Notes under the pieces: generated by a model | What the model was told of the DNA's origin: nothing | The model's database searches: none | The model's input: the letters and a program-made list of their open reading frames with translations, nothing else | Source of the DNA: Roseateles sp. | Lineage (GTDB): Bacteria > Pseudomonadota > Gammaproteobacteria > Burkholderiales > Burkholderiaceae_C | Assembly (NCBI GenBank): GCA_015657635.1 | Contig: JACDQM010000055.1 | Location: forward strand, 1-34,411 | DNA length: 34,411 nt | Direction of reading: 5' to 3' | Part shown: positions 1 to 8,097 of the stretch, one piece after another | Numbering within the stretch: the first letter of the stretch is position 1 | Layout: every line of letters begins with the position of its first letter | Position numbers and translations under genes: made by a program

Positions 1-336
1 CCATCCTGCGCCGCATGCCTGACTATGTGCACTACATCTGCCCGCAGTTCGCGCACACCCATGTGAACTTCCAGCGCGTGCCGATGGTGGACACCTCCAA
101 CCCCTTCATCGCGCGCGACATCCGCGCCGGACGAGAGCATGGTGGTGATCCGTTTCGCCAAGCCCAAGGGCATCGACTTCCAGTACCTGCTGAACATGAT
201 TCACGACTCCTTCATGTCGCGCGCCAACACCATCGTGGTGCCGGGCGGCAAGATGGAGCTGGCGATGCAGCTGATCTTCACGCCCTTCATCTGGCGCATG
301 ATGGAGCGGCGTCAGCGCGCTCTCGGTTCACTGTGA
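1..336 (+). CDS. cbbP: Phosphoribulokinase, C-terminal part (5' truncated by window edge, frameshifted)
   Basis: Phosphoribulokinase makes ribulose 1,5-bisphosphate from ribulose 5-phosphate and ATP, the committed regeneration step of the Calvin cycle. Only about the last 110 residues lie in the window. The first frame reads through [17 protein letters not shown] and [12 protein letters not shown]; a second frame then continues with [32 protein letters not shown] and [10 protein letters not shown] to a stop at 334-336. These blocks match the C-terminus of proteobacterial CbbP. The two frames are joined near 122-124, where about two bases (probably C) appear to be missing from a C run. Only 11 bases separate the stop from the transketolase start, so they are one operon. 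Family assignment is firm. Whether the frameshift is real or a sequencing error cannot be told from the sequence. Confidence 0.85.
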
Positions 337-347
337 GGAGCGCGGCA

Positions 348-2354
348 ATGAGCACAAACCACAGCAGGGATCAAGCCAACGCCTTGCGCGCGCTGGCCAT
401 GGATGCGGTGCAGGCCGCCAACTCCGGCCATCCCGGCGCGCCCATGGGCATGGCTGAAATGGCCGTGGCGCTGTGGGACCAGCACCTGCGCCACAACCCT
501 GCCAACCCGCAGTGGCCGGATCGCGACCGCTTCGTGCTGAGCAATGGCCATGCATCGATGCTGCTGTATGGGCTCTTGCATCTGACCGGCTACGACTTGC
601 CGCTGGACGAGCTGAAGCGCTTTCGCCAGATGCACAGCAAGACGCCGGGCCATCCCGAGCAAGGCCTGACCCCCGGCGTGGAAACCACCACCGGCCCGCT
701 GGGCCAGGGCCTGGCCAATGCGGTGGGTTTTGCGCTGGCCGAGAAGCTGCTGGGCGATGAGTTCAACCGGCCCGGCCATCGCATCGTCGACCACCACAGC
801 TATGTCTTCCTCGGTGACGGCTGCCTGATGGAGGGCATCAGCCATGAGGTCTGCTCGCTGGCCGGCACGCTGAAGCTGAACAAGCTGATCGCGCTCTATG
901 ACGATAACGGCATCTCGATCGACGGCCCGGTGCAGGGCTGGTTCGCCGACGACACGCCGGCGCGCTTTGCCGCCTATGGCTGGAACGTGATCGCCGCGGT
1001 CGACGGGCACGATGTGGCGGCCGTGAGCCGCGCCATTGCCCAGGCGCGCGACAGCGCTGACAAGCCGACCTTGATCTGCTGCCGCACCACCATCGGCCGC
1101 GGCTCGCCGCATCGTGCCGGCACGGCCAAGGTGCATGGCGAACCGCTGGGCGCCGAGGAGATTGCCCGCACCCGCGAGGCCATCGGCTGGCCGCATGGCC
1201 CGTTCGACATCCCCGAGGCGGTGCGCGCTGCCTGGGATGCCCGCAGCCGTGGTGCCGCGGCCGAAGCTGGCTGGCGCGATCGCCTTGCCGCCTACCGCGC
1301 CGCGCACCCGCAGCTGGCGGTCGAGTTCGAGCGCCGCATGGCCGGGCGTCTGCATGCGGGTTTCGAGGCGCTGGCGCTGAAGACCCTGTCCGAGTTCGGC
1401 CAGCGAAGCGACGCGGTGGCGTCGCGCAAGGCCTCGCAACAACTGCTGGCTGCGATCGCCCCGCAGATTCCCGAGCTGCTGGGCGGCAGTGCTGACCTGA
1501 CCGGCTCCAACCTGACTGATTTCCCCGGCTGCGGTGCGGTGCGCGCCGGCCAGGCAGGCGGCCGCCATATCAACTACGGCGTGCGCGAATTCGGCATGGC
1601 AGCGGTGATGAACGGCCTGGCCTTGCATGGCGGCTTCATTCCCTACGGCGGCACCTTCCTGACCTTCAGCGACTACAGCCGCAATGCGCTGCGCATGTCG
1701 GCGCTGATGAAGCAGCGCGTGGTGCATGTGTTCACGCACGACTCGATCGGCCTGGGCGAGGACGGGCCGACGCACCAGCCGGTCGAGCATGCGGCCAGCC
1801 TGCGCCTGATCCCTAACCTGGATGTGTGGCGTCCCTGTGATGCGGCTGAAACCGCGGTGGCCTGGATTGCCAGCCTGCGCGAGAGCGCGCGGCCCAGCTG
1901 TCTGCTGCTGTCGCGCCAGAATCTGCCGGCGCAGCCCCGCAGCCCCGAGCAGATGGTCGAAGCCGCGGCGCGCGGTGGCTATGTGCTCAGCGACCGTGCG
2001 GGCGCGCGTGCGGTGCTGATCGCGACCGGCTCCGAGGTGCAACTGGCGATGGCGGCCCAGGCCGAATTGGCAGCCGCCGGTGTGCCGGTTCGCGTGGTCT
2101 CACTGCCGTGCAGCACGCTGTTCGACCGACAGGAGCGCGGCTACCGCGAGGCGGTGCTGGGCGCGGGGCTGCCGCGCATCGGTGTCGAGGCGGGTGTGAC
2201 GCGTTGGTGGGGCCAGTACGGCTGCGTGGCCGCACTGGGCGTGGACAGCTTTGGCGAATCGGCGCCGGCGGGCGCGCTGTTCGAGCATTTCGGCCTGACG
2301 GTGCCCTCCCTGGTGGCGCTGGTGCAGCGCAGCTTGTCGGCGGAGAGCCTGTGA
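348..2354 (+). CDS. tkt: Transketolase (cbb operon copy, cbbT)
   Basis: Thiamine-diphosphate enzyme that moves two-carbon units between sugar phosphates in the Calvin cycle and pentose phosphate pathway. The product is 668 residues, the usual family length. Visible landmarks are [12 protein letters not shown] near the N-terminus, the substrate/TPP region [11 protein letters not shown], the TPP-binding block from GDGCLMEG (residues 156-163) to [10 protein letters not shown], and the pyrimidine-domain stretch [20 protein letters not shown]. The ATG at 348 follows a GAGGAG ribosome binding site; the reading frame stays open upstream only because it runs into the frameshifted cbbP. The stop overlaps the cbbZ start by one base (TGATG), indicating translational coupling. 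Its place between cbbP and cbbZ suggests a role in autotrophic carbon fixation, though it could be the only transketolase of the cell. Confidence 0.96.
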   Translation: MSTNHSRDQANALRALAMDAVQAANSGHPGAPMGMAEMAVALWDQHLRHNPANPQWPDRDRFVLSNGHASMLLYGLLHLTGYDLPLDELKRFRQMHSKTPGHPEQGLTPGVETTTGPLGQGLANAVGFALAEKLLGDEFNRPGHRIVDHHSYVFLGDGCLMEGISHEVCSLAGTLKLNKLIALYDDNGISIDGPVQGWFADDTPARFAAYGWNVIAAVDGHDVAAVSRAIAQARDSADKPTLICCRTTIGRGSPHRAGTAKVHGEPLGAEEIARTREAIGWPHGPFDIPEAVRAAWDARSRGAAAEAGWRDRLAAYRAAHPQLAVEFERRMAGRLHAGFEALALKTLSEFGQRSDAVASRKASQQLLAAIAPQIPELLGGSADLTGSNLTDFPGCGAVRAGQAGGRHINYGVREFGMAAVMNGLALHGGFIPYGGTFLTFSDYSRNALRMSALMKQRVVHVFTHDSIGLGEDGPTHQPVEHAASLRLIPNLDVWRPCDAAETAVAWIASLRESARPSCLLLSRQNLPAQPRSPEQMVEAAARGGYVLSDRAGARAVLIATGSEVQLAMAAQAELAAAGVPVRVVSLPCSTLFDRQERGYREAVLGAGLPRIGVEAGVTRWWGQYGCVAALGVDSFGESAPAGALFEHFGLTVPSLVALVQRSLSAESL

Positions 2355-3054
2355 TGCCGCAGTACCAGCTGATCAGCTTCGACCTGGATGGCACCCTGGT
2401 CGACACCGCCACCGAGATTGCCGAGGCGGCCAATCTGGCCTTGGAGGCGCATGGTCTGGCGCGGCGGCCGGTCGACGAGATCACGCTGCTGATCGGCGCC
2501 GGCACGCGCGAGCTGATGCTGAGACTGCTGGCCCGCATCTTCCTCGAGACGCCAGCACTGGCTGAACGGGTGCAGACCGATGCGGTGCTGGCCAGCCTGG
2601 ATCAGTTCTATGCGCAGACCACGGGCACTTCGGCGCGGGTCTATGACGGCTGCCGCGAAGCACTTGCGCGGCTGCGGCCGCCGGCCTGAAGCTGGCCTGT
2701 GTCACCAACAAGGAGGAACGCCATGCGCAGCGCGTGCTGGATGTGACGCAGCTGAGCGCGTATTTCGATCTGCTGATCGGCGGCGACTCGCTGGAGCACA
2801 AGAAGCCGCATGGCAGCGTGCTGCGCCGCGTGGCGCGTGATCTGGGCGTCTGCACGACGCGCATGGGTCATGTCGGCGATTCGCGCATCGATGTCGAGGC
2901 GGCGCGCAATGCCGGCGTCGCCGCCTGGGCCGTGCCCTATGGCTACAACGCCGGTGTGCCGATCGAGCAGGCCGAACCGCAGCGCATCTTTGCCGACCTG
3001 GACGAACTGGCGCTGCATGTGCTGAGTCCGCAGCCCACGGCCTGGACTGTCTGA
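2354..3054 (+). CDS. cbbZ: Phosphoglycolate phosphatase, HAD family (frameshifted)
   Basis: HAD-superfamily phosphatase that removes phosphate from 2-phosphoglycolate, the toxic product of the Rubisco oxygenase reaction. Motif I is FDLDGTLVDT at residues 9-18, with Asp10 the expected nucleophile and Asp12 the acid/base. Motif II is in LACVTNKEE, and the metal-binding motif is HVGDSRIDVEAARNAG. The first frame hits a stop at 2687-2689 just after the ARLR codons. The second frame picks up in phase from about 2677 and runs to 3054. Restoring one G after the CGG at 2674-2676 gives a continuous protein of about 233 residues, the normal length. The start overlaps the tkt stop. Gph from general metabolism is the alternative name, but cbb context favours CbbZ. 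Confidence 0.88.
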
Positions 3055-3087
3055 ACAACGTCATCGGAATTCAAAAAAGGAGGCCCC

Positions 3088-4125
3088 ATGGCCCTGGTAT
3101 CCCTGAGACAAGTCCTCGATCACGCGGCAGAGCATGGCTACGGCGTGCCCGCCTTCAACGTCAACAATATGGAGCAGGTGCAGTCCATCATGGAGGCCGC
3201 TGAAGCGACGCAGTCGCCGGTCATCCTGCAGGCCTCGGCCGGTGCGCGCAAGTACGCGGGTGAGCCCTATCTGCGCCATCTGGTGCTGGCCGCGATCGAA
3301 GCCCATCCCGATGTGCCGGTGGTGCTGCATCAGGATCACGGCGCCTCGCCGGCGGTCTGCATGCAGGCGATCCGCTCGGGCTTTTCCAGCGTGATGATGG
3401 ACGGCTCGCTGCTGGAGGATGCCAAGACGCCGGCCAGCTATGGCTACAACGTCGAGGTGACGCGCAAGGTCTGCGAGATGGCGCATGCGGTGGGCGTCTC
3501 GGTCGAAGGCGAGCTCGGCTGCCTGGGCTCGCTGGAGACCGGCGAGGCCGGCGAAGAGGACGGTGTCGGCGCCGCCGGCACGCTCAGCCACGACATGCTG
3601 CTCACCGATCCGGCCGAGGCGCGCGACTTCGTCGCTGCCACCGGCGTGGATGCGCTGGCGATTGCCATCGGCACCAGCCATGGCGCCTACAAGTTCAGCC
3701 GCCAGCCGACCGGCGACATCCTCGCCATCGACCGAATTGCGCAGATCCATGCCGCGATTCCCAACACCCACCTGGTGATGCATGGCTCGTCCAGCGTGCC
3801 GCAGGAGTGGCTGGCCATCATCCGCCGCTTCGGCGGCGACATCCGCGAGACCTATGGCGTGCCGGTGGAAGAGATCCAGCGCGGCATCAAGAGCGGCGTG
3901 CGCAAGATCAATATCGACACCGACATCCGCCTGGCGATGTTCGGCGCGATGCGCCAACTGATGGCCGAGCAGCCGGGCGAATTTGACCCGCGCAAGGCCT
4001 TTGCGGCCGCCCGCCAGGCCGCCAAAGGCATCGTCAAGGCGCGCTTCGAGGCCTTCGGCTGTGCAGGGCAGGGCGCGCGCATCAAGCCGGTGGCGCTGGA
4101 AGCCATGGTGCAACGCTATCGCTGA
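3088..4125 (+). CDS. fba: Fructose-bisphosphate aldolase, class II (cbbA type)
   Basis: Zinc-dependent aldolase that condenses dihydroxyacetone phosphate with glyceraldehyde 3-phosphate, or with erythrose 4-phosphate in the Calvin cycle. The 345-residue protein starts with [18 protein letters not shown] and has the class II signature LHQDHG, with Asp83 and the zinc ligand His84. Other landmarks are [30 protein letters not shown] and the loop [11 protein letters not shown]. It is of the longer class IIB type seen with proteobacterial cbb operons. A strong AAGGAGG ribosome binding site precedes the ATG, 33 bases after cbbZ. No gapdh, pgk or pyk gene lies between cbbZ and fba, unlike some relatives, so the cluster is compact. 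It seems to be the last gene of the operon. Confidence 0.96.
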   Translation: MALVSLRQVLDHAAEHGYGVPAFNVNNMEQVQSIMEAAEATQSPVILQASAGARKYAGEPYLRHLVLAAIEAHPDVPVVLHQDHGASPAVCMQAIRSGFSSVMMDGSLLEDAKTPASYGYNVEVTRKVCEMAHAVGVSVEGELGCLGSLETGEAGEEDGVGAAGTLSHDMLLTDPAEARDFVAATGVDALAIAIGTSHGAYKFSRQPTGDILAIDRIAQIHAAIPNTHLVMHGSSSVPQEWLAIIRRFGGDIRETYGVPVEEIQRGIKSGVRKINIDTDIRLAMFGAMRQLMAEQPGEFDPRKAFAAARQAAKGIVKARFEAFGCAGQGARIKPVALEAMVQRYR

Positions 4126-4235
4126 GCGATCTGTGGGGGCTTACGTACTAGCCCTGAGATGTGTCTTTGCGACTTCGAATATCATCGACTACGCATAAAC
4201 GGATTGACCCAATCCAAGCACGCTGGAGACAAATC

Positions 4236-4553
4236 TTGAAGCAGATCCTTTCGATGTCGATGGCCGCCGCGTTCGGCCTGTTCGCCGCGCTGCCGGCCCA
4301 TGCCAATCTGGCGCTCGCGCAGAAGAACGCCTGCATGGCCTGCCATGCGGTGGACAAGAAGCTGGTCGGCCCCGCCTACCAGGAGATCGCCAAGAAGTAC
4401 GCCGGCCAGGCAGACGCCCCGGCCAAGCTGGCTGACAGCATCCGCAAGGGTGGTTCCGGCAAGTGGGGCCCAGTGCCGATGCCGGCTCAGCCCGCGCTGA
4501 GCGAAGCTGACGCCAAGACCCTGGCCGCCTGGGTGCTGGCCGGCGCCAAGTAA
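4236..4553 (+). CDS. Class I c-type cytochrome (c551/c552-like), periplasmic
   Basis: Small monohaem electron carrier of about 105 residues. A signal peptide ends in ALPAHA, leaving a mature protein of roughly 82 residues. The haem-attachment motif is CMACH (residues 33-37), with His37 the proximal ligand. Met82 in GPVPMPAQ is the likely distal ligand, as in cytochrome c551/c8 proteins. I chose the TTG at 4236 because a GGAG lies eight bases upstream and the signal peptide then begins with a lysine-containing n-region. An upstream in-frame extension exists but would bury the signal peptide, and an in-frame ATG at 4254 is the alternative. The redox partner cannot be inferred; closeness to the cbb operon makes a lithotrophic or respiratory chain role plausible but unproven. 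Confidence 0.85.
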   Translation: MKQILSMSMAAAFGLFAALPAHANLALAQKNACMACHAVDKKLVGPAYQEIAKKYAGQADAPAKLADSIRKGGSGKWGPVPMPAQPALSEADAKTLAAWVLAGAK

Positions 4554-4586
4554 AACGCCAGAGCGCCGCAATCCGGCTGCTCTAAC

Positions 4587-4627
4587 ATCAACTCCTGGGG
4601 GGCGAAGGTCGTCCCTTGGGAGTTGAT
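4587..4627 (+). other. Hairpin overlapping the ribosome binding site of the second cytochrome gene
   Basis: The nine-base arms ATCAACTCC (4587-4595) and GGAGTTGAT (4619-4627) are perfect inverted repeats. Inner GGG/CCC pairs can extend the stem. The right arm contains the GGGAG that serves as Shine-Dalgarno sequence for the gene starting at 4632. No T-run follows, so it is not a classical terminator. It could reduce translation of the second cytochrome or mark an mRNA processing site between the two genes. The pairing is seen directly; the function is inferred. Confidence 0.6.
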
Positions 4628-4631
4628 TGCT

Positions 4632-4952
4632 ATGCGCAGCCTGACCATCGTTCTTGCGGCATCGTTGGCCTGCTCTTTGAGCCAGGCCCAAGCGGGTGCT
4701 GAGATCTTCCGCGATGCTGACCTTGCCTTGGGTCAGCGCCTGATCAAGGAACACCGCTGTGCCGAGTGCCACGTCCGCAAGGTCGGCGGCGACGGCTCGG
4801 CGCTTTACAAGCCCATGGGCCGCGTCAACACGGCGGGCTTGCTCAGGGGCATGGTCGAACAGTGCAACACCGAGTTGAACCTGGGCCTGTTCCCGGAAGA
4901 GGTGACAGCGGTTGCTGCCGTGCTCAACAAGGAGCACTACCGCTTCAAGTGA
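4632..4952 (+). CDS. Small monohaem c-type cytochrome, secreted
   Basis: A 106-residue protein with a signal peptide (MRSLTIVLAASLACSL, predicted cleavage after AQA at residues 19-21) and one haem-binding motif CAECH at residues 43-47. The rest contains KPMGRVNT, whose Met is a possible sixth ligand, and an extra Cys in GMVEQCNTELNLG. The protein is therefore exported and haem-loaded in the periplasm. I do not recognise a named family beyond cytochrome c. The ATG at 4632 is nine bases after GGGAG; a TTG at 4623 is too close to that site. It lies 78 bases after the first cytochrome gene in the same direction and is followed by an ArsR-family regulator, so the three may be functionally linked. 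Confidence 0.8.
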   Translation: MRSLTIVLAASLACSLSQAQAGAEIFRDADLALGQRLIKEHRCAECHVRKVGGDGSALYKPMGRVNTAGLLRGMVEQCNTELNLGLFPEEVTAVAAVLNKEHYRFK

Positions 4953-4965
4953 GCTGGCGCTGGTC

Positions 4966-4992
4966 TTGTATATCGTTAATTGCGAATACAAT
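4966..4992 (+). promoter_or_regulatory. Candidate promoter with overlapping palindromic operator for the ArsR-family gene
   Basis: The arms TTGTATATCG (4966-4975) and CGAATACAA (4983-4991) form an inverted repeat with one unpaired base, around an AT-rich centre. TACAAT at 4987-4992 is a good -10 and TTGTAT at 4966-4971 a possible -35, though the 15-base spacing is short. ArsR-family repressors typically bind such AT-rich palindromes in their own promoter, so autoregulation is likely. Binding has not been shown. Confidence 0.5.
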
Positions 4993-5021
4993 CGGGACTC
5001 GCTCACTTGGCTCCCGTGACC

Positions 5022-5378
5022 ATGGAAGACCGTAGCACTGAAGACCGGGTTTTCGACTCGGTTGCTGAACTGTTTTCACTGCTGTCCACCCCGATCCGCC
5101 TGAAGATCATCAGCGCGGTGTGCCAGCGCGAGAAGAACGTGTCCGAACTCCTGGGTGAGATCGACACGACGCAGCCCAATATGTCGCAGCATCTGGCGAC
5201 CCTGTATCGCAGCGGTGTGCTGCACAAGCGCCGTGAAGGCACGCAGATCTACTACCGGCTGCAGAGCGAGCGTGTCGCCGCGCTGTGCCGGGCGGTCTGC
5301 ACCCAGGTGGCCATCGAGATGGACCCTGAGAGCAAGGTTGAAGCCAAGGAACGGCTGATGCCGGTCTCGATGCGCTGA
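5022..5378 (+). CDS. ArsR/SmtB-family winged-helix transcriptional regulator
   Basis: A 118-residue DNA-binding repressor. The winged helix runs from ELFSLLSTPIRLKIISAV through the recognition helix region TTQPNMSQHLATLYRSGVL to the wing KRREGTQIYYRL. It has Cys34 in the second helix and Cys89 and Cys93 in the C-terminal helix. It lacks the ELCVCDL metal-box of classic arsenic sensors. A distant pair of cysteines is also how sulfide/persulfide-sensing members such as BigR and SqrR work, but Cys34 is not at exactly their position, so this is only a suggestion. No Shine-Dalgarno is obvious before the ATG at 5022; a GTG at 5016 is an alternative. The gene follows two cytochrome genes and faces a response regulator gene. 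Its targets are not evident beyond the palindrome at its own promoter. Confidence 0.85.
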   Translation: MEDRSTEDRVFDSVAELFSLLSTPIRLKIISAVCQREKNVSELLGEIDTTQPNMSQHLATLYRSGVLHKRREGTQIYYRLQSERVAALCRAVCTQVAIEMDPESKVEAKERLMPVSMR

Positions 5379-5419
5379 TCTTCTGCGAGGCGCCGCCCTT
5401 TATGGCGCTGCAGTTGCTG

Positions 5420-6174
5420 CTAGACCAAGCCCTGCTTGCTGGCCAGTACGGCCGCTTCGGCGCGGCTGGACACATTGAGCTTCTTGTAGATGGACTTGAT
5501 GTGGTCGTTCACGGTGAACCACTTGATGCCCATCAGGTTCGCGATCTCCTTGATCGTGAATCCCTTGCTCAGATAGGTCAGCACCTCGTTTTCACGCGGG
5601 GTCAGGCGCTCCCATTCGGGCGGCGGGTCAAGCACCACGCTGCGGCCGCTATGGGGCGCGGCACTCGACGACAGCGGACTGAAGCCTGAGTTGAGTGCGG
5701 CATTGAGGCTCATCGGGCCGCTGTCGCCTGTGGCGCCTGGGCGGAAATGCGAGAGCAGGCGCCGTGCGATGGCCGGCGACAGCGGCGGCTGGCCGCGGAC
5801 GATGCGCTGCAATTCTTCGACCAGCACCTCGAAGCGGTCTTCCTTCAGCAGATAGCCATCGGCGCCGCATTGCAGGGCCGGGAAGAGGTGGTCGTCATCG
5901 GAGTACAGCGTGGTCACGATCTTGACCGACGGTGTGCCGCCAAGCTCGGCCAGAAACTCCATGCCATTGCCATCGGGCAACTCAAGTCGACCAGCACCAG
6001 CTTGAAGCCGCCCTCGTCACCGCTCTGCGCCAGGCGGGCCACATGGCGGCGCGCGCCCTCGAGATCACCGGCTTCGACGATCTCCATCTCGTCACTGAAG
6101 CTCTCACGCACGACGCGGCAGAGAAAACTCCGCGCGACGGGGTTGTCTTCGATGATCAGGACTTTGACTGCCAT
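5420..6174 (-). CDS. LuxR/NarL-type response regulator (frameshifted)
   Basis: Two-component response regulator. The N-terminal receiver domain starts MAVKVLIIEDNPVARSF and carries the phosphoacceptor Asp in LVLVDL, followed in the other frame by ELPDGNGMEFLAEL and GADGYLLKED with the conserved Lys. A linker follows, then a LuxR helix-turn-helix: LTPRENEVLTYLSKGFTIKE to FTVNDHIKSIYKKLNV. The receiver is split by a missing base (a G on the coding strand) at about 5983. With it restored the protein is about 251 residues. The ATG at 6174 follows a GGAG at a good distance. No histidine kinase is adjacent, so it is an orphan in this window and its signal is unknown. It is convergent with the ArsR-family gene and downstream of the MDR oxidoreductase gene. 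Confidence 0.85.
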
Positions 6175-6275
6175 GTTGTGCGGCTCCACATGGCAGGCAT
6201 CCTAGCGCACAAGTCCTTGCAGGCATGCCCCGCGAAAGCAGGGCTCTGACCGCAAGTGTTGTGCGGCGGCGGCAC

Positions 6276-7250
6276 TCAGCAGCTCAGCACCACCTTGCCG
6301 ACCACTTGGCGGCTGCTCATGCGCTCGAAGGCCTTGGGCAGTTCGGCCAGTGGCAGCACGCAGTCCAGCACCGGCTTGATGCGACCCTGTGCATACCAGC
6401 TGGCAAGCTCGCCCAGCATCCTTGCGTTGTGCTGCGGCTCGCGCTTGGCGAACTCGCCCCAGAACACGCCGACCAGCGAGGCGCCTTTCAGCAAGGCCAG
6501 ATTCAGCGGCAGCGCGGGGATGGCGCCCTGGGCGAAACCGATGACAAGGTAGCGGCCGCGCCAGGCGATCGAGCGGAACACCGGCTCGGCCAGGTCGCCG
6601 CCCACCGGGTCGACCACCACGTCCGGGCCGCGCCCCTCGGTCAGAGTCTTCAGCTCTTCGCGCAGCTGACCCTTGCTGTAGTTGATGACGGCGTCGGCGC
6701 CGAGCTCCAGACAGCGCTTGGCCTTGTCGTCGGAGGACACAGCGGCGATCACCTTGGCGCCTGCGGCCTTGGCCACTTGAATCGAGGCGGTGCCGACGCC
6801 GCCGGCGGCACCGAGCACGAGCACGGTCTCGCCGGGCTGCAGCGCTGCGCGATCGATCAGTGCATGGTGGCTGGTGGCATAGGTGCAGATGAAGGCCGCT
6901 GCATCTTCGAACGCGAAGTCGGGCGGCAAGGGCATGGCCAGCGCTGCGGGGATGCACGCATGGGTGGCGAAGCCGCCCGTGCCGGCAAACGCGGCCACCC
7001 GGTCGCCCGGCTTGAAGCCCTTGACGCCGTCACCGACGGCCTCGACCACGCCGGCGAATTCCGTGCCTGGCACGAACGGCGTCGGCGGCTTCATCTGGTA
7101 CTTGCCCTGGACGATCAACAAGTCGGGGAAGTTGAGGCTGGCCGCCTTGATCGCCACGCAGATCTGGCCCGGCGCGGGCGCGGGGGTGGGCATATCCTTG
7201 AAGCTCAGGGCTTCGACGCCGATTGGGTTTTCACACAGCCAGGCTTGCAT
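6276..7250 (-). CDS. Zinc-independent MDR oxidoreductase, NADPH:quinone reductase-like
   Basis: Medium-chain dehydrogenase/reductase of about 324 residues with the layout of NADPH:quinone oxidoreductases. It has a GroES-like N-terminal domain (PGTEFAGVVEAVGDGVKGF, PGDRVAAF), then a Rossmann domain with the nucleotide-binding motif VLGAAGGVG at about residue 147. Structural-zinc cysteines and the catalytic zinc ligands of alcohol dehydrogenases are absent. Two ATG codons lie near the start; the second (7250) is eight bases from GGAG and preferred, while the first (7256) is only two bases away. It is expected to be cytosolic and to reduce quinones or enones with NAD(P)H, but the real substrate is unknown. 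It may be cotranscribed with the response regulator about 100 bases downstream. Confidence 0.88.
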   Translation of the reverse strand: MQAWLCENPIGVEALSFKDMPTPAPAPGQICVAIKAASLNFPDLLIVQGKYQMKPPTPFVPGTEFAGVVEAVGDGVKGFKPGDRVAAFAGTGGFATHACIPAALAMPLPPDFAFEDAAAFICTYATSHHALIDRAALQPGETVLVLGAAGGVGTASIQVAKAAGAKVIAAVSSDDKAKRCLELGADAVINYSKGQLREELKTLTEGRGPDVVVDPVGGDLAEPVFRSIAWRGRYLVIGFAQGAIPALPLNLALLKGASLVGVFWGEFAKREPQHNARMLGELASWYAQGRIKPVLDCVLPLAELPKAFERMSSRQVVGKVVLSC

Positions 7251-7335
7251 GGTCATCGCTCCAGTGTTTTCGAAGGTGCCGAGGGATCATAGGCAAGCGA
7301 GGGTTCCTGTGAGGTCGCCGAGGTGACGCGCTGCC

Positions 7336-7341
7336 TACAAT
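7336..7341 (+). promoter_or_regulatory. Candidate -10 element giving a leaderless surE mRNA
   Basis: TACAAT ends seven bases before the surE ATG at 7348 (six bases intervene), so transcription would start at or next to the A of ATG. There is no Shine-Dalgarno sequence upstream of surE, which agrees with a leaderless message. No good -35 is visible at the expected distance, so this rests on the -10 alone. Confidence 0.4.
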
Positions 7342-7347
7342 GGCGCC

Positions 7348-8097
7348 ATGCGAATCCTGATTGCAAACGACGACGGCTATCTGGCCCCCGGGCTTCATGC
7401 ACTGGTGAAGGCCTGCCAAGGCTTGGGGCAGATCGATGTGATCGCGCCCGAGCAGAACGCCAGCGGCACCTCCAATGCGCTGACACTGAGCCGGCCCCTG
7501 TCGGTCTTCACGGCGGCCAACGGCTTTCGCTATATCAACGGCACGCCGTCGGACTGCGTCCATGTGGCGCTGACCGGCTTGCTCGATTACCGGCCCGATC
7601 TGGTGCTGTCCGGCATCAACAACGGGGCCAATATGGGTGACGATACGCTGTACTCCGGCACCGTGGCTGCCGCCACCGAGGGTTTCTTGTTTGGCATCCC
7701 GTCGATTGCCTTCTCGCAGGTCGAGAAGGGCTGGGGTGAGCTGGACGCTGCCGCCGCGGCTGCACGGGCCATCGTCGAACAAGTCATCCAGGGCGGGCTG
7801 GACAAGGCTTTCCTGCTCAATGTGAACATGCCTAACCGCGCCGATGTGCGCAGCCTGCCGCGCCGCATCACGCGGCTGGGGCGTCGACACGCCAGCGAGC
7901 CGGTGATCCGCCAGACCAATCCGCGCGGCGAGCCCATCTACTGGATCGGCCCGGCTGGCGATGCTCGGGAGGCGGGCGAGGGCACCGACTTCCACGCCAC
8001 GGCCAGCGGCATGGTGTCGATCACGCCTTTGCAAGTCGATCTGACCGACCACGCCGGACTGTCTGGCTGGCAGGGCCGGCTGGGTGCCGCCGAATGA
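7348..8097 (+). CDS. surE: 5'/3'-nucleotidase SurE
   Basis: Metal-dependent phosphatase acting on nucleoside 5'- and 3'-monophosphates, linked to stationary-phase survival. The 249-residue protein begins [15 protein letters not shown], with the metal-binding Asp8-Asp9 pair. It also has the family blocks [28 protein letters not shown] and [21 protein letters not shown], the last holding the metal-binding Asn. The stop overlaps the start of pcm (ATGA), so the two are translationally coupled. The order surE-pcm-nlpD-rpoS is a long-known conserved cluster of gamma- and betaproteobacteria and supports the call. Confidence 0.97.
   Translation: MRILIANDDGYLAPGLHALVKACQGLGQIDVIAPEQNASGTSNALTLSRPLSVFTAANGFRYINGTPSDCVHVALTGLLDYRPDLVLSGINNGANMGDDTLYSGTVAAATEGFLFGIPSIAFSQVEKGWGELDAAAAAARAIVEQVIQGGLDKAFLLNVNMPNRADVRSLPRRITRLGRRHASEPVIRQTNPRGEPIYWIGPAGDAREAGEGTDFHATASGMVSITPLQVDLTDHAGLSGWQGRLGAAE

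Noticed and set aside
312-2042. 576-codon minus-strand open frame over transketolase
   Set aside because: It lies wholly opposite a well-recognised gene, has low-complexity composition rich in Arg, Gln and His, and matches no family. Such frames are common in GC-rich genes.
4201-4215. Inverted repeat GGATTG/CAATCC before the first cytochrome gene
   Set aside because: Only six-base arms with a three-base gap and no link to a recognised promoter; easily due to chance.
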